A stretch of 64,000 nt of DNA, taken from the NCBI GenBank assembly GCA_019745415.1, contig JAIETF010000005.1, forward strand, positions 62,001-126,000. The letters run 5' to 3'. Shown one piece after another: positions 16,485-24,704 of the stretch. The notes below the pieces were generated by a model. It was not told the DNA's origin, did not search any database, and worked only from the letters and a program-made list of their open reading frames with translations. The stretch comes from Candidatus Obscuribacterales bacterium. GTDB taxonomy: Bacteria; Cyanobacteriota; Vampirovibrionia; Obscuribacterales; Obscuribacteraceae. Position 1 is the stretch's first letter. The number at the start of each line of letters is the position of its first letter. Both the position numbers and the translations under genes were made by a program.

Positions 16485-16765
16485 ATCGTATGACTACAAG
16501 TGAACCTGATGGTATTCGTCGGCAAAGCGGTGATAACTTTCGCCAACTTGCTATGGCTGAGTGCTGGCCTGGTGGACCGGTAGTTTCCAACCCGGCGGAT
16601 TGCCGCGGAGCAGAAAGAGACACTTGGAGACGGACGCAGGATTCTTTGCCAGACCTTCAGCTGACCAACGGTAATGAAGTGGTTGCCGGAAAGACTCAGA
16701 GAAACAACGGCAATGGCGGTAATGACAACGAGAGAGATTCCTATCTGGATAGATTGTATTCGTAA
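16475..16765 (+). CDS. small protein of unknown family, tandem copy 1 (96 aa)
   Basis: Not recognised. The protein is hydrophilic, has no signal peptide or membrane segment, and shares about 68 of 96 residues with the copy at 17293. Most conserved are the central AECWPGGPVVS-x-PADCR segment with two cysteines and a tryptophan, SLPDL-x-LTNG, and the identical C-terminus NERDSYLDRLYS. Asn/Gly-rich sequence before the C-terminus suggests disorder there. The conserved Cys pair could bind metal or form a disulphide, and the fixed tail could be a recognition sequence; neither is shown. Strong AGGAG Shine-Dalgarno; followed by a perfect 12-bp hairpin terminator, so it is transcribed alone. The only cysteines in the protein are the two in the core segment. 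Confidence 0.85.
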   Translation: MLENRMTTSEPDGIRRQSGDNFRQLAMAECWPGGPVVSNPADCRGAERDTWRRTQDSLPDLQLTNGNEVVAGKTQRNNGNGGNDNERDSYLDRLYS

Positions 16766-17292
16766 TCTGGCTGTCGTGGCGTGAGGGGCGAAGTCTTACG
16801 TCTTGAGCTGCTTCTGGCTTGAAATCAGGCTCATTAAGTTGACTGTTGTCCGTTTGCTGAGATTCTGCTCCAATTATAGTCCTTGAATCACCTTGGAGAG
16901 TTATCCAAGGTGATTTTGACGTTGTTGCATCCGTGACTTTATTTGCGGCGCACGGGTCACTATCAAATCCGCAATCTATGCTTGGTCATCTAGTGGGAAG
17001 CTTGAAGTGTCGCCAGATAGAACTGCACACGATGAAAGCCGATTTTCGATACGGGTAGTAAAACCGTCACATTTTGGTCACAGCCTAGTCATTTGTCGGT
17101 TAGGTCGGCGAATTATAGTTCGGCTTGAAAGTGGAGCCCCGCTCCGCAGCTGACCTGGTGATTCTTTTCACCCCAAAGTTAAGTGAGTCTGATTTTCTTA
17201 TTAAGGACAAATTTTGAATGAGTCTTTATGCGAAAAGCTAGAGCGAAATTTCTAAGTCGTCCTCTTTTACTTTTCTATTAGGAGAATTTACT
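16766..17292. other. intergenic region between the two 96-aa genes
   Basis: 527 nt. It holds the terminator at 16886-16915 and, further on, the unmarked promoter of the second copy. Apart from the last 23 nt before the ATG, it is not evidently similar to the region upstream of the first copy. No protein gene is supportable here. Confidence 0.55.
16886..16915 (+). terminator. hairpin terminator after first 96-aa gene
   Basis: AATCACCTTGGA-GAGTTA-TCCAAGGTGATT is a perfect 12-bp stem with a 6-nt loop about 120 nt after the stop codon. The T-tract is short (TTTT including stem bases), so termination may be partial or factor-assisted. Confidence 0.75.
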
Positions 17293-17302
17293 ATGCTGGA
17301 AA
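17270..17302 (+). promoter_or_regulatory. conserved leader/RBS block of second 96-aa gene
   Basis: Identical 33 nt to 16452-16484, with the same AGGAG and the same spacing to ATG. Identity includes the first three codons (Met-Leu-Glu) of the protein. Confidence 0.85.
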
Positions 17303-17583
17303 GACATATGAATACAAGTGAGTCTGAAGATATTCTTCCTCAATCAGGTGATAACTTTCACATGGCTGCTCTCGCCGAGTGCTGGCCTGGTGGGCCTGTC
17401 GTTTCCAGTCCCGCAGACTGTCGCGATGTTGATAGGGATAGTTGGAAACGTACACAGGAGTCTTTGCCGGACCTTTCCTTAACCAACGGCATTGAAGTGA
17501 TTGCCGGACATACTGAGAGAAATAATGGTAGTGGAGAATTGCGCAACGAGAGAGATTCCTACCTGGATAGGCTTTATTCTTGA
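17293..17583 (+). CDS. small protein of unknown family, tandem copy 2 (96 aa)
   Basis: Paralogue of the gene at 16475, same length, about 70 % identical. It keeps both cysteines and the tryptophan of the core (AECWPGGPVVSSPADCR) and the C-terminal NERDSYLDRLYS without change, while the N-terminal 25 residues and the Asn/Gly linker have drifted. That pattern, constant core and tail with a loose linker, indicates purifying selection and hence a functional protein. It has its own leader and lies 0.5 kb after copy 1. No clear terminator follows; the next gene is convergent. Function unknown. Confidence 0.85.
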   Translation: MLERHMNTSESEDILPQSGDNFHMAALAECWPGGPVVSSPADCRDVDRDSWKRTQESLPDLSLTNGIEVIAGHTERNNGSGELRNERDSYLDRLYS

Positions 17584-17843
17584 GCTGGCTGTAGAGAGTT
17601 GGTTCTAGGTTTTGCTCTGTTCATGCTGAACTTGATTTCCTATAACTAAGCAGCTGTGTTTTCAGAATTCGACTGAGAGCCAAAGGGCTCAGGGCAACTA
17701 GGCTCTTGAATCGATCGAGAACCTGAAGAATAGTTAGGCTTAATAGAGGTCGCTAAGTTGCGTGAGAGCAGATTGACCAATGGCTCTGAATCTTCTCGTG
17801 CACTTTCCTGTGGATTGATGAGAAGCATTGCCACTGGTCAACC

Positions 17844-19442
17844 TTACGTTGGTCTGAAGAGGGCTTTCGCCACAGCCTCTTGCAGGCTTGGGTTGTCGAT
17901 AGTCAGCAGTGGCTCTAAATATGAGAACGGTATTTCGATATTGAAATAGAGGCAATTTTCAATAACGGCGATGTGCAGGTACCATGTATTACAGGGTGGC
18001 TCGGTTAGAATGGCAAGAAGCTTCTTTGAGTGTTCTTTTGCATCAAGTTCGCAGAGTCTGTTGACAGCTACACGACGTACTTCCGGCCTTTTGTCGTATA
18101 TGGCGAGACCGAGAAGCCAGTCAGCCTGACCGATTATTGAGGCATGAACGAAGTAGCTTTCTAGCGTTTCGATTGCCATAGAACTCTCGGTATTTTGATC
18201 GATTATTATGCTTAACAAGATTTGAGCGATTTGTTCATTTCGCTCCAAGTACTTGCACTGGCAGATGCTTCTTCGCCTCACTCGATGGCACTTATCTTTC
18301 AAAAGGGCTTGAATATGCTCGCTGTTCTTAAGGACCTTGCAGGTTTCGACTGCCAATTCTCTTACCCCTGGGTCTGGGCTCTCGGCCAGAAATTTCAGTA
18401 GTCTGTCTTGGTCATGGTCTTTGAATTCTCTAAAACCATCTATATTGAAGTATCTGTCGCCCTTTTCCCTCCACTTGCCATTTTCATCGCTTAGGTCCGC
18501 AATTATTTTGTCTACATCGAGTTCGTAGTTGTTTTTCTCTGGTGTGTTTGCCTCTGCTGATGGGCAATCGTTTTCTTTGGAGGTGCTCTGAGCTGATGCA
18601 CTTTGTTCTCTCTTTCTCGATATCGTTCTGACTTCGAGAAGTTGCTTTGCGGGTCTACACCAATTTTCGAAGTATTGACGCGCAGCTTCGCTTTCCCAGT
18701 AGTGATCGTGCAGGAAGAAATTGAATTCCTTCGCGACCCAACCAAAGGCATTTTCGTACTCTGCCTTTAGGCATTTGTAGGGGGGCTTCTCAGTCAGTTC
18801 CGCCAACTTCAATAGAAGTTCGTTACTAACGCAGTAGCAGAGGGTTTGGAGAGCAGCCGTTGCTGCCTCTCTGTCTGCTTCCATGGCTATCTCAAGAAGC
18901 CTCTTCTCTGCCCTAACCGGTTGTTCCCAAATGAGTGCTCTTGCTGCAATTGCTCTAAACTTGGGCTGAACTTGATCAAGCGCTTGAATAAGGAGTTCTT
19001 GAAAGTGTGGTTCGGTCCATTCTCCGAGCTTCTTCAAGGCTTCGCAGAATAGAGGGTCAAGAGGGTCTTTTGCTATTGCTACAACTAGTTCAGCTTCCTC
19101 CTTTTTAGCCATTCTCATGGCATGGCGTTTGATAGTCTCATCTCCGTCTTGCCACCACTTGGCTCTTTCCTCGGCTGTTTCTTCTGTGCAATAGTCACAA
19201 AGGGTCAGACTGGCGGCCTCTCTGACTTTAGCGGCGAGGCTGCCGTCCAAAACTATTTCAAGGAGAGGCTCGATTAATCTGTAGTCTTCAAGCGCAATGA
19301 GCGCTTTGGTAAGCTTTTCTAGAGCGTCCTCTGTTGGATCAATACTGTTGCGAAGTTCCTTAAGCAGAGGGAAAGACCAAGACCTATCTTTTGTCTCGAT
19401 AATTTCTTCCAGTGAAATTGAGTTTAGAAGTTGTTCTAACAT
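17844..19442 (-). CDS. HEAT-repeat scaffold protein, 532 aa
   Basis: All-helical solenoid protein. Repeats of about 30 residues with the HEAT-like pattern are visible throughout, for example VREAASLTL, FRAIAARALIWEQP, PGVRELAVETCKVL and PEVRRVAVNRLCELDA. A Ser/Glu-rich flexible linker (about residues 285-315) separates an N-terminal solenoid from a C-terminal one. There is no catalytic motif, signal peptide or membrane segment, so it is a cytosolic protein-binding scaffold; partners are unknown. It is rich in cysteine for a bacterial cytosolic protein. ATG start at 19442. Such proteins can also belong to phycobilin-lyase-like HEAT families in cyanobacteria, but no lyase-specific feature is evident. 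Confidence 0.85.
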   Translation of the reverse strand: MLEQLLNSISLEEIIETKDRSWSFPLLKELRNSIDPTEDALEKLTKALIALEDYRLIEPLLEIVLDGSLAAKVREAASLTLCDYCTEETAEERAKWWQDGDETIKRHAMRMAKKEEAELVVAIAKDPLDPLFCEALKKLGEWTEPHFQELLIQALDQVQPKFRAIAARALIWEQPVRAEKRLLEIAMEADREAATAALQTLCYCVSNELLLKLAELTEKPPYKCLKAEYENAFGWVAKEFNFFLHDHYWESEAARQYFENWCRPAKQLLEVRTISRKREQSASAQSTSKENDCPSAEANTPEKNNYELDVDKIIADLSDENGKWREKGDRYFNIDGFREFKDHDQDRLLKFLAESPDPGVRELAVETCKVLKNSEHIQALLKDKCHRVRRRSICQCKYLERNEQIAQILLSIIIDQNTESSMAIETLESYFVHASIIGQADWLLGLAIYDKRPEVRRVAVNRLCELDAKEHSKKLLAILTEPPCNTWYLHIAVIENCLYFNIEIPFSYLEPLLTIDNPSLQEAVAKALFRPT

Positions 19443-19859
19443 CGATGGTTTTTCCCCTACGCATAGCCAGGAGCAGCCCCTCTATCTACAATTGCGTAGT
19501 TGCTGCTGCTGAGTACAATTGACTGCCATGACTGACATTTAACAAAACGAACTGTTCTAACCGGAAGCTAGGGCGCTTTCCGAGTATTAAAGAAGTCATA
19601 GCGGCTTTTAGTGGAAATGCACAAATATTGCTAAAGGCAACCTGAGGTGTATACGAGCTCAATCACGGCTGAAACCTCCCCGCACCATATTTATCCTAGG
19701 ATAACATGCGATTCTGCCGTCTCGAAAGCCTTGAAAGAATGTCACGAACAGGACACAGATAGGGGCTTATTATCCAGCCACAAATTGCAAAGCTTGATAG
19801 AGCTGCCCAGTTTGCCCCTTCCCCGTCTGTTTCTTTTCTTTCTCTTTGGTTGAATTAGT
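19443..19859. other. divergent region between HEAT and EF-hand genes
   Basis: 417 nt. It contains a perfect 14-bp palindrome (19691-19704). The plus ORF 19647-19853 has no Shine-Dalgarno and an unlikely composition, and is rejected. Promoters of both neighbours must lie here. Confidence 0.55.
19691..19704. promoter_or_regulatory. perfect palindrome TTATCCTAGGATAA, possible operator
   Basis: Fourteen bases with complete dyad symmetry in an AT-rich setting, placed about 155 nt before the EF-hand gene and 250 nt from the HEAT gene. A palindrome without spacer of this size fits a dimeric repressor site; it is too short for a terminator. Confidence 0.45.
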
Positions 19860-20927
19860 ATGGCAAGCGATTCTTTCGATCTATCTGCAAGCCCTGAAAA
19901 ATTGGCTAAGTCTTTGCGCAACCAGTTTGACAATATTGATGCTGACGGTTACGGCTCAATTACTCATGCCGATGTGAATGCATTTGTCCAGCGCAAAGAC
20001 CTCAATAAAGAGCAAACAGCGGTCTCTGAGTTTTTGCAGAAACATGTCTATGATATTGGTGCACTTTCGGGCAACCGAAGTTTCCAAAAGAGCGACATTG
20101 ACCGCATGGAGATGCTCGCTAAGTTTGATCCTTCCACTGGTTCCAATTCGGGCAAGATTCTGGTTCGTTCGATAGCTGGCGGTGCAGCCGGAGGTGCCGC
20201 TGCTACCGCTTTGGATTCACAAGCCACCGCTTCTGATTATGCCGAAGGCACAGGGAAAGGGGCGGCTGTCGGCGCGGCAATCGGGACAGTGGCTGCCATT
20301 GTGGCTGAGACTAAGTTTCAAAACGCCGTGAAAGATAAGCAGGCTATGGCTGACTGGGGATTCTTTAACGGAACCCAGGAAGAGATAGAGCCTGGTGAGC
20401 AGTATGTTCGCCCTGGTTTGCAGAAGAGCGATATAAAGACTATTGCCGATAGGTACTTGCCTATGCTTGATTTGAACCATGATAATTCGTTGTCGAAAAT
20501 TGAATTGGCTGAGGGGCTCAAGCCTTCCGCTAAGTTCATTCCTGACGAAGTTAAACCAGAATTGAAATTTATTCGTGACAACATCGAGGGAATATCGCAT
20601 CTTTCAGAGGCGACCTTGCAAGTTGTAGACGATAAAATTGACAGGGGCCTAGCTAGCCGCAGAGACTTGGATGTACTGGGCGGCAAACTCAAGCAGGAAA
20701 AGAAAGTGACCATGACTTTGGGCGCGTCTGTTTTGGGCGCAGCCGGGTGCGCTGGTGGTGCAATTGCTGGTGGCCTTGTCGCCAATGTGCCGGGCGCCAT
20801 CGGCGGTTGTGTCGCCGGTGCTGGGCTGGCTAGCGGCGGCAAAATGGCCTGGAATGCCAGGGGCATGGATGAGAGAAATGAAAGAAGGTCGGCCATCTAT
20901 AGCAAGCTTGATTCACAGTTAGACTAG
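19860..20927 (+). CDS. EF-hand protein with glycine-zipper segments, 355 aa
   Basis: Two calcium-binding EF-hand loops are visible: DADGYGSITHAD (residues 27-38; last position Asp instead of Glu) and DLNHDNSLSKIE (near 203-214, canonical). Between and after them are Gly/Ala-rich stretches (AGGAAGGAAATAL, GKGAAVGAAIGTVAAIV and, near the end, LGAAGCAGGAIAGGLV ... GGCVAGAGLASGG) that look like glycine-zipper membrane-inserting hairpins. There is no signal peptide. The layout suggests a calcium-responsive protein that associates with or inserts into membranes. ATG start at 19860, no good ribosome binding site. Not known to me as a named family; related proteins are probably confined to this lineage. 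Confidence 0.8.
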   Translation: MASDSFDLSASPEKLAKSLRNQFDNIDADGYGSITHADVNAFVQRKDLNKEQTAVSEFLQKHVYDIGALSGNRSFQKSDIDRMEMLAKFDPSTGSNSGKILVRSIAGGAAGGAAATALDSQATASDYAEGTGKGAAVGAAIGTVAAIVAETKFQNAVKDKQAMADWGFFNGTQEEIEPGEQYVRPGLQKSDIKTIADRYLPMLDLNHDNSLSKIELAEGLKPSAKFIPDEVKPELKFIRDNIEGISHLSEATLQVVDDKIDRGLASRRDLDVLGGKLKQEKKVTMTLGASVLGAAGCAGGAIAGGLVANVPGAIGGCVAGAGLASGGKMAWNARGMDERNERRSAIYSKLDSQLD

Positions 20928-21144
20928 TCGTAGTTAGAGCAATCGCAGTATTCTCACTCTAGACTAGGTGCAGCATGCTCTGCTTTTGGCAGATAAAGAC
21001 CGGCTGTTGCAAGGCGAGGCTATCTAAGAGCCTGCCGGTCCTAAAGTTTGGGTGGTTTTCGCTGGATAATGCCATATTTCAATTGAGCCGGTAAACTAAA
21101 ATAATCGCTATAAGATTGCTTTTACAGAACTCAGGAGAGATTTG

Positions 21145-21693
21145 ATGTCTAGAAAAGAGCAGGTTTTGGCTTCGATGGCGATAGCCGCTTGTGTATTGGC
21201 TCAGCCAGCCCAAGGCGCAGATCTAGACAAACTGAAGAGCGAATTAGCTAAAGAGAAACCAGGCAGCCAGTCTGAGAGGGTTTTACTGAACGCTTTGGGG
21301 CATGAAAGCTTTAAGGCCGGTAAGAAAGAAGATGGTCGTAAATACTTCAAGCAGGTAGCCGATGGCTACAGAAAGTCTTTGCAGGCCGGCGAGAGTGTTC
21401 TAGCCGGGGCTGCCAACGCCGGCTTGGCATTTTCCCTTGAGAGTTGGGCTAATGATGAGCTGGCCTACGGCGCTGACCGTAAGAAAGCAGAAGCTTTGCT
21501 CTTAGAGGCTGGCCAATACTACGACAAGATGCCGCAGTCATCTATTCAGAGACTGAGCTTTCACAAGAGATTGCTTGAGTTTTATAAGGGCGGCAAAGAT
21601 AAAGAGAAGGCAGAGCAGCAAGCTATTGCAGTGGAAAAATTGGAAGCCCAGCGTCGCGCTGTTGATGCCTGTGTGGCTTGCGGGCGCGGTTAG
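21145..21693 (+). CDS. small secreted helical-repeat protein, 182 aa
   Basis: Begins with a signal peptide (about residues 1-25: basic RKEQ, hydrophobic AIAACVLA, cleavage after PAQGA). The mature part is all helical with TPR-like pairs: SERVLLNALGHESFKAGKKEDGRKYFKQVADGY and RKKAEALLLEAGQYYDKMP, so a short TPR/Sel1-like module for protein binding in the periplasm is likely. Two cysteines close to the end (CVAC) could form a disulphide or bind metal. The ATG at 21145 is preferred to the TTG at 21142 because AGGAGA lies 6 nt upstream of it. Followed by a strong intrinsic terminator. Confidence 0.82.
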   Translation: MSRKEQVLASMAIAACVLAQPAQGADLDKLKSELAKEKPGSQSERVLLNALGHESFKAGKKEDGRKYFKQVADGYRKSLQAGESVLAGAANAGLAFSLESWANDELAYGADRKKAEALLLEAGQYYDKMPQSSIQRLSFHKRLLEFYKGGKDKEKAEQQAIAVEKLEAQRRAVDACVACGRG

Positions 21694-21703
21694 TTAAAGT
21701 AAA

Positions 21704-21739
21704 AGAGAGGGACTTTAGTGCTCCCTCTCTTTCTTTTTT
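21704..21739 (+). terminator. intrinsic terminator
   Basis: AGAGAGGGA-CTTTAGTGC-TCCCTCTCT (9-bp perfect stem) followed by TTCTTTTTT and preceded by AAAA. It ends the transcript of the secreted protein and may also serve the convergent deoxyhypusine-synthase-like gene, whose stop is 26 nt further on. Confidence 0.9.
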
Positions 21740-21764
21740 CTTTCTTGCCGAACTGGTTTTGCAG

Positions 21765-22730
21765 CTACTGTCCCAAGATATAAGCGAACATCAAAGGCGC
21801 CACTATAGAGGCATCAGATTCGATAACGAAGCGCGGTGTATCTTCACCGAGTTTGCCCCAAGTGATTTTTTCATTGGGTACGGCGCCGCTGTACGAACCG
21901 TAAGAGGTGGTGCTGTCAGAGATCTGGCAGAAATAACCCCAGAGTTTGCAATCTTCCTGCAGGTCTTGCTGAATGAGCGGCACTACGCAAATAGGGAAGT
22001 CTCCGGCAATGCCGCCGGCTATTTGATAAAAGCCGATTGCTTCGTCTTTGCTGTTGGCTTTGTACCAGTCAATAAGCATTGCCATCTGTTCCAATCCTGA
22101 TTTGACTACCTGGAAATTGGAGATGTCTTTGCGTACGACGTGAGAAACGAAGATATTGCCAAGAGTGGAATCTTCCCAACCCGGTGTAAAGATAGGCAGA
22201 TTTTTTTCGCAGGCAGCGATCATCCATGAATCTTTGGGATCGATTTGATAGTGCTTCTTGATCTTGCCCCCGCGAATGAGCTGATACATAAACTCGTAGG
22301 GGAAGTAACGGTTGCCGGTCTTGTCGGCTTCTTGCCAAAGTTCTAAAACTTCGTGCTCGATGCGTCTGATTGCTTCGTCTTCGGGGATGCAGGTATCGGT
22401 TACCCGGTTCATGCCTCGATCATGCAGCTCTTGCTCTTCCTTAGGTGAGAGCTGTCTGTAATGCGGCACACGTTCATAGTGATTGTGGGCGACTAAGTTG
22501 AAAATGTCTTCTTCTAGGTTGGCGCCGGTGCAGCAAATGGCATGAACTTTATCTTGGCGGATCATCTCTGCCAGTGAAAGACCGAGTTCGGCGGTGCTCA
22601 TGGCGCCGGCGAGAGTCATGAACATCTTGCCGCCTTTATTCAGGTGCGCAATATAAGCTTCTGAAGCGTCCACGACAACGGCTGCGTTGAAGTGACGGTA
22701 ATGATGCTTGATGAACTCCTTGATTGCCAT
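21765..22730 (-). CDS. deoxyhypusine synthase family protein (possible homospermidine synthase)
   Basis: 321-aa NAD-dependent enzyme of the deoxyhypusine synthase (DHS) family. The signature region SYSGAVPNEKITWGKL contains the catalytic lysine (K293), equivalent to the imine-forming lysine of human DHS, and AICCTGANLEEDI and DSTTSYGS correspond to NAD and spermidine pocket segments. Bacteria lack eIF5A, the classical DHS substrate; bacterial members are either homospermidine synthases using spermidine/putrescine or uncharacterised. A polyamine role is therefore likely. ATG start at 22730 with a GGGGAG ribosome binding site. It has a long divergent promoter region with the peptidase gene and no polyamine genes nearby. 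Confidence 0.92.
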   Translation of the reverse strand: MAIKEFIKHHYRHFNAAVVVDASEAYIAHLNKGGKMFMTLAGAMSTAELGLSLAEMIRQDKVHAICCTGANLEEDIFNLVAHNHYERVPHYRQLSPKEEQELHDRGMNRVTDTCIPEDEAIRRIEHEVLELWQEADKTGNRYFPYEFMYQLIRGGKIKKHYQIDPKDSWMIAACEKNLPIFTPGWEDSTLGNIFVSHVVRKDISNFQVVKSGLEQMAMLIDWYKANSKDEAIGFYQIAGGIAGDFPICVVPLIQQDLQEDCKLWGYFCQISDSTTSYGSYSGAVPNEKITWGKLGEDTPRFVIESDASIVAPLMFAYILGQ

Positions 22731-23380
22731 TGGCTTGCTCCCCGATAAAGCGATAAAGATATAAATCTGAACAGTTTGCTATCCTATCGCTAATAGTTGT
22801 CAGGCGGATGCGAGGCTACGCGATTCTTAACCATAGAGCGGTTACATAACATTCATTGAGCGATGTTCTTCCAGGCTGCGCAAGCTCTGTCAATCAATGC
22901 AGCCATTATGAGGTTGGCTTAACAAGTCTTGTTCCGCTTCTCTCAGCTAGCTTTACCAGCCGTGATTGCAGCGCTGTTGCCCTGTCTCACCCTTGTGAAA
23001 TGGTGCGCAGTTCTGCTCCATCAAGCTCAGAATGCTTTTCCTAAGTCTTTGCTAATTTAAAACTTAGCGCGAGCGGCGCTGCAAGTCTTGCCCCATAGCT
23101 AGCCCTTTTCTTATGGTCAGTTACAAACTACTTTTCGCGTCTTGAAGGAAATCTGACAACTTAGCTTTTACTTGCCCGAATAAACACTGGGTTTAGCAAT
23201 TTCTTCTGTCACCACATCTGGTGCGACAGCTGATGTTGCAGAAAGCGATTTGTCGTCGACCGGTGGTCGTTTCTTCTAGTTAATCGCTTGCTTAGCAAGG
23301 CTGTATGCCGCTTTGCGCAGCTGGTTTAGTGGCGAAGAAAGTAGTTTCAACCAAATTAAACCCTCTCTAAGGAGAACCGA
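22731..23380. other. divergent region between DHS-like and M28 peptidase genes
   Basis: 650 nt with no supportable gene; the 62-aa track ORF 22856-23044 has no ribosome binding site and an unlikely composition. Seen: a tandem CGATAAAG (22743-22750, 22751-22758) in the DHS-like leader, and a hairpin CGACC-GGT-GGTCG followed by TTTCTTCT (23257-23277) upstream of the peptidase that resembles a weak terminator or leader attenuator. The GC-rich composition starts only with the peptidase ORF. Confidence 0.5.
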
Positions 23381-24607
23381 ATGTCCAGCATCTTCCTGAT
23401 TGGGCTGGGTGCGCTCGCGCTCCTCGCTCTCTATCTTTTCCTTCGTACCTCGCGCCGTGCCTCTGACCAGCGCGATTCTGTTCGTGACGATGATCACGCC
23501 ACCGGCGACACTGTCGGTCATGGCGATGCCCATAAGGGTCACAGCCATAGTGTGCCTGCCGGTGAAACCGAAGTGCTGGCCCCCGAGGCTGGTGACTTCG
23601 ACTCGGTGCACAAAGGCAAGGCTGCCTATCGTGGCTGCAAGTTCGACCCCGACGAAGTGCGCCGCACTCGCAATCTGGTTGGACCCAAGATCGACCTGTC
23701 CAACTTGCCGCCGGTAAACCCGGTGGTGCAGGCGGCTCTGGCTGCAGTCGATGAAAACCGCATTCGCGAGCATATGCTGCGTCTGTCGGGTGAACTGCCC
23801 CTGATGGTGGGCGGCAAGAGCATCAAGATCGCCACCCGCAGCACCCATCACGGTGACTTGCAGCACGCGCTTGCTTACATCGTCGAGCAGTACCAGGCTC
23901 TCGGCATTGCTGCCCGTCGTGTGCCCTACAAGGTGCGCGGCAAGCAGCTCGAGAACATCGAAGCCGTGATTCCGGGCAAGACCAACCCCGACAAGGTGGT
24001 GGTCATCGGCTCGCACCTCGACTCCACCGCCGGTCGTCCTTGGAGCGTGGAAGCGCAGGCTCCCGGCGCCGACGACGATGGTTCCGGCACGGTCGGTGTG
24101 CTTGAACTGGCTCGCGCCATCAAGGACATGGGTCTGCCCTACACCGTGCGCATTCTTCACTTCACCGGTGAAGAGCAGGGTCTCTGGGGCAGCTATGCCT
24201 ATTCCGACCTGGTTGCCGCAGCCAAGACCGATGTCGTGGCCATGGTGCAGGTCGACATGATCGGCTACTGCGGCAAGCCGGGCAACCGTGTCGACATCCA
24301 TGACGGTGCCGACAAGAACGGTTCGCACTCGATTGCGGTCGCCTTCTTCCGGGCGATTGCTCGCTACGGCATCAACCTCAAGCCGGTCGATACCCACAAC
24401 CATGCCGTCGATGATCGTTCGGATCACGCCGGCTTCCTCGACCACGGCTACAAGGCTGTGCTTATCTCGGAGGAGTTCACCGATGATGGCTTCAATCCGA
24501 ACTATCATCAGCTCTCCGACCGGGTGAAGAACTGCAATCTGCCCTACATGGTGGAAGTGGTGAAGGCGATCATCGCCCTCACCGTCGACCTGGCGGGCGG
24601 CAAGTAA
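23381..24607 (+). CDS. membrane-anchored M28-family zinc metallopeptidase
   Basis: 408 aa. One N-terminal membrane helix (FLIGLGALALLALYLFL) is followed by a linker rich in His/Asp/Gly (GHGDAHKGHSHS) that could bind metal, then an M28 aminopeptidase domain. The five zinc ligands are in place: His in GSHLDST, Asp in GADDDGSG, Glu pair in TGEEQG, Asp in VQVDMIGY and His in PNYHQLSD. It therefore probably releases N-terminal amino acids from peptides outside the cytosolic membrane. ATG start with AAGGAG 6 nt upstream. Codon use is strikingly GC-rich at third positions compared with all neighbours, which also creates a 499-aa antisense shadow ORF; this suggests transfer from a GC-rich donor or strong selection on codons. 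Ends in hairpins and a strong terminator. Confidence 0.95.
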   Translation: MSSIFLIGLGALALLALYLFLRTSRRASDQRDSVRDDDHATGDTVGHGDAHKGHSHSVPAGETEVLAPEAGDFDSVHKGKAAYRGCKFDPDEVRRTRNLVGPKIDLSNLPPVNPVVQAALAAVDENRIREHMLRLSGELPLMVGGKSIKIATRSTHHGDLQHALAYIVEQYQALGIAARRVPYKVRGKQLENIEAVIPGKTNPDKVVVIGSHLDSTAGRPWSVEAQAPGADDDGSGTVGVLELARAIKDMGLPYTVRILHFTGEEQGLWGSYAYSDLVAAAKTDVVAMVQVDMIGYCGKPGNRVDIHDGADKNGSHSIAVAFFRAIARYGINLKPVDTHNHAVDDRSDHAGFLDHGYKAVLISEEFTDDGFNPNYHQLSDRVKNCNLPYMVEVVKAIIALTVDLAGGK

Positions 24608-24612
24608 ACAGT

Positions 24613-24652
24613 AAAGCGCTCGCTCCGCCGGGCGCTTTGCTGGTCGAGACCA
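24613..24652 (+). other. two short hairpins after the peptidase stop
   Basis: AAAGCGC ... GCGCTTT (about 24613-24638) and CTGGTC-GA-GACCAG (24640-24652 approximately) follow each other ahead of the main terminator. They may be transcript-stabilising 3' structures. Confidence 0.5.
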
Positions 24653-24656
24653 GTAA

Positions 24657-24704
24657 GGCCGAGGGGAATCACTTTTGTGGTTCCTCTCGGTCTTCTTTTT
24701 TTTT
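24657..24704 (+). terminator. strong intrinsic terminator after the peptidase gene
   Basis: GGCCGAGGGGAATCAC-TTTT-GTGGTTCCTCTCGGTC pairs over about 16 bp with a few G-T wobbles and is followed by TTCTTTTTTTTT. The remaining bases up to 24945 hold no gene and should contain the promoter of the Mur ligase-ovoA operon. Confidence 0.9.

Noticed and set aside
20318-20896. 192-aa minus ORF opposite the EF-hand gene
   Set aside because: Antisense of the Gly/Ala-rich zipper segments; no start signal.
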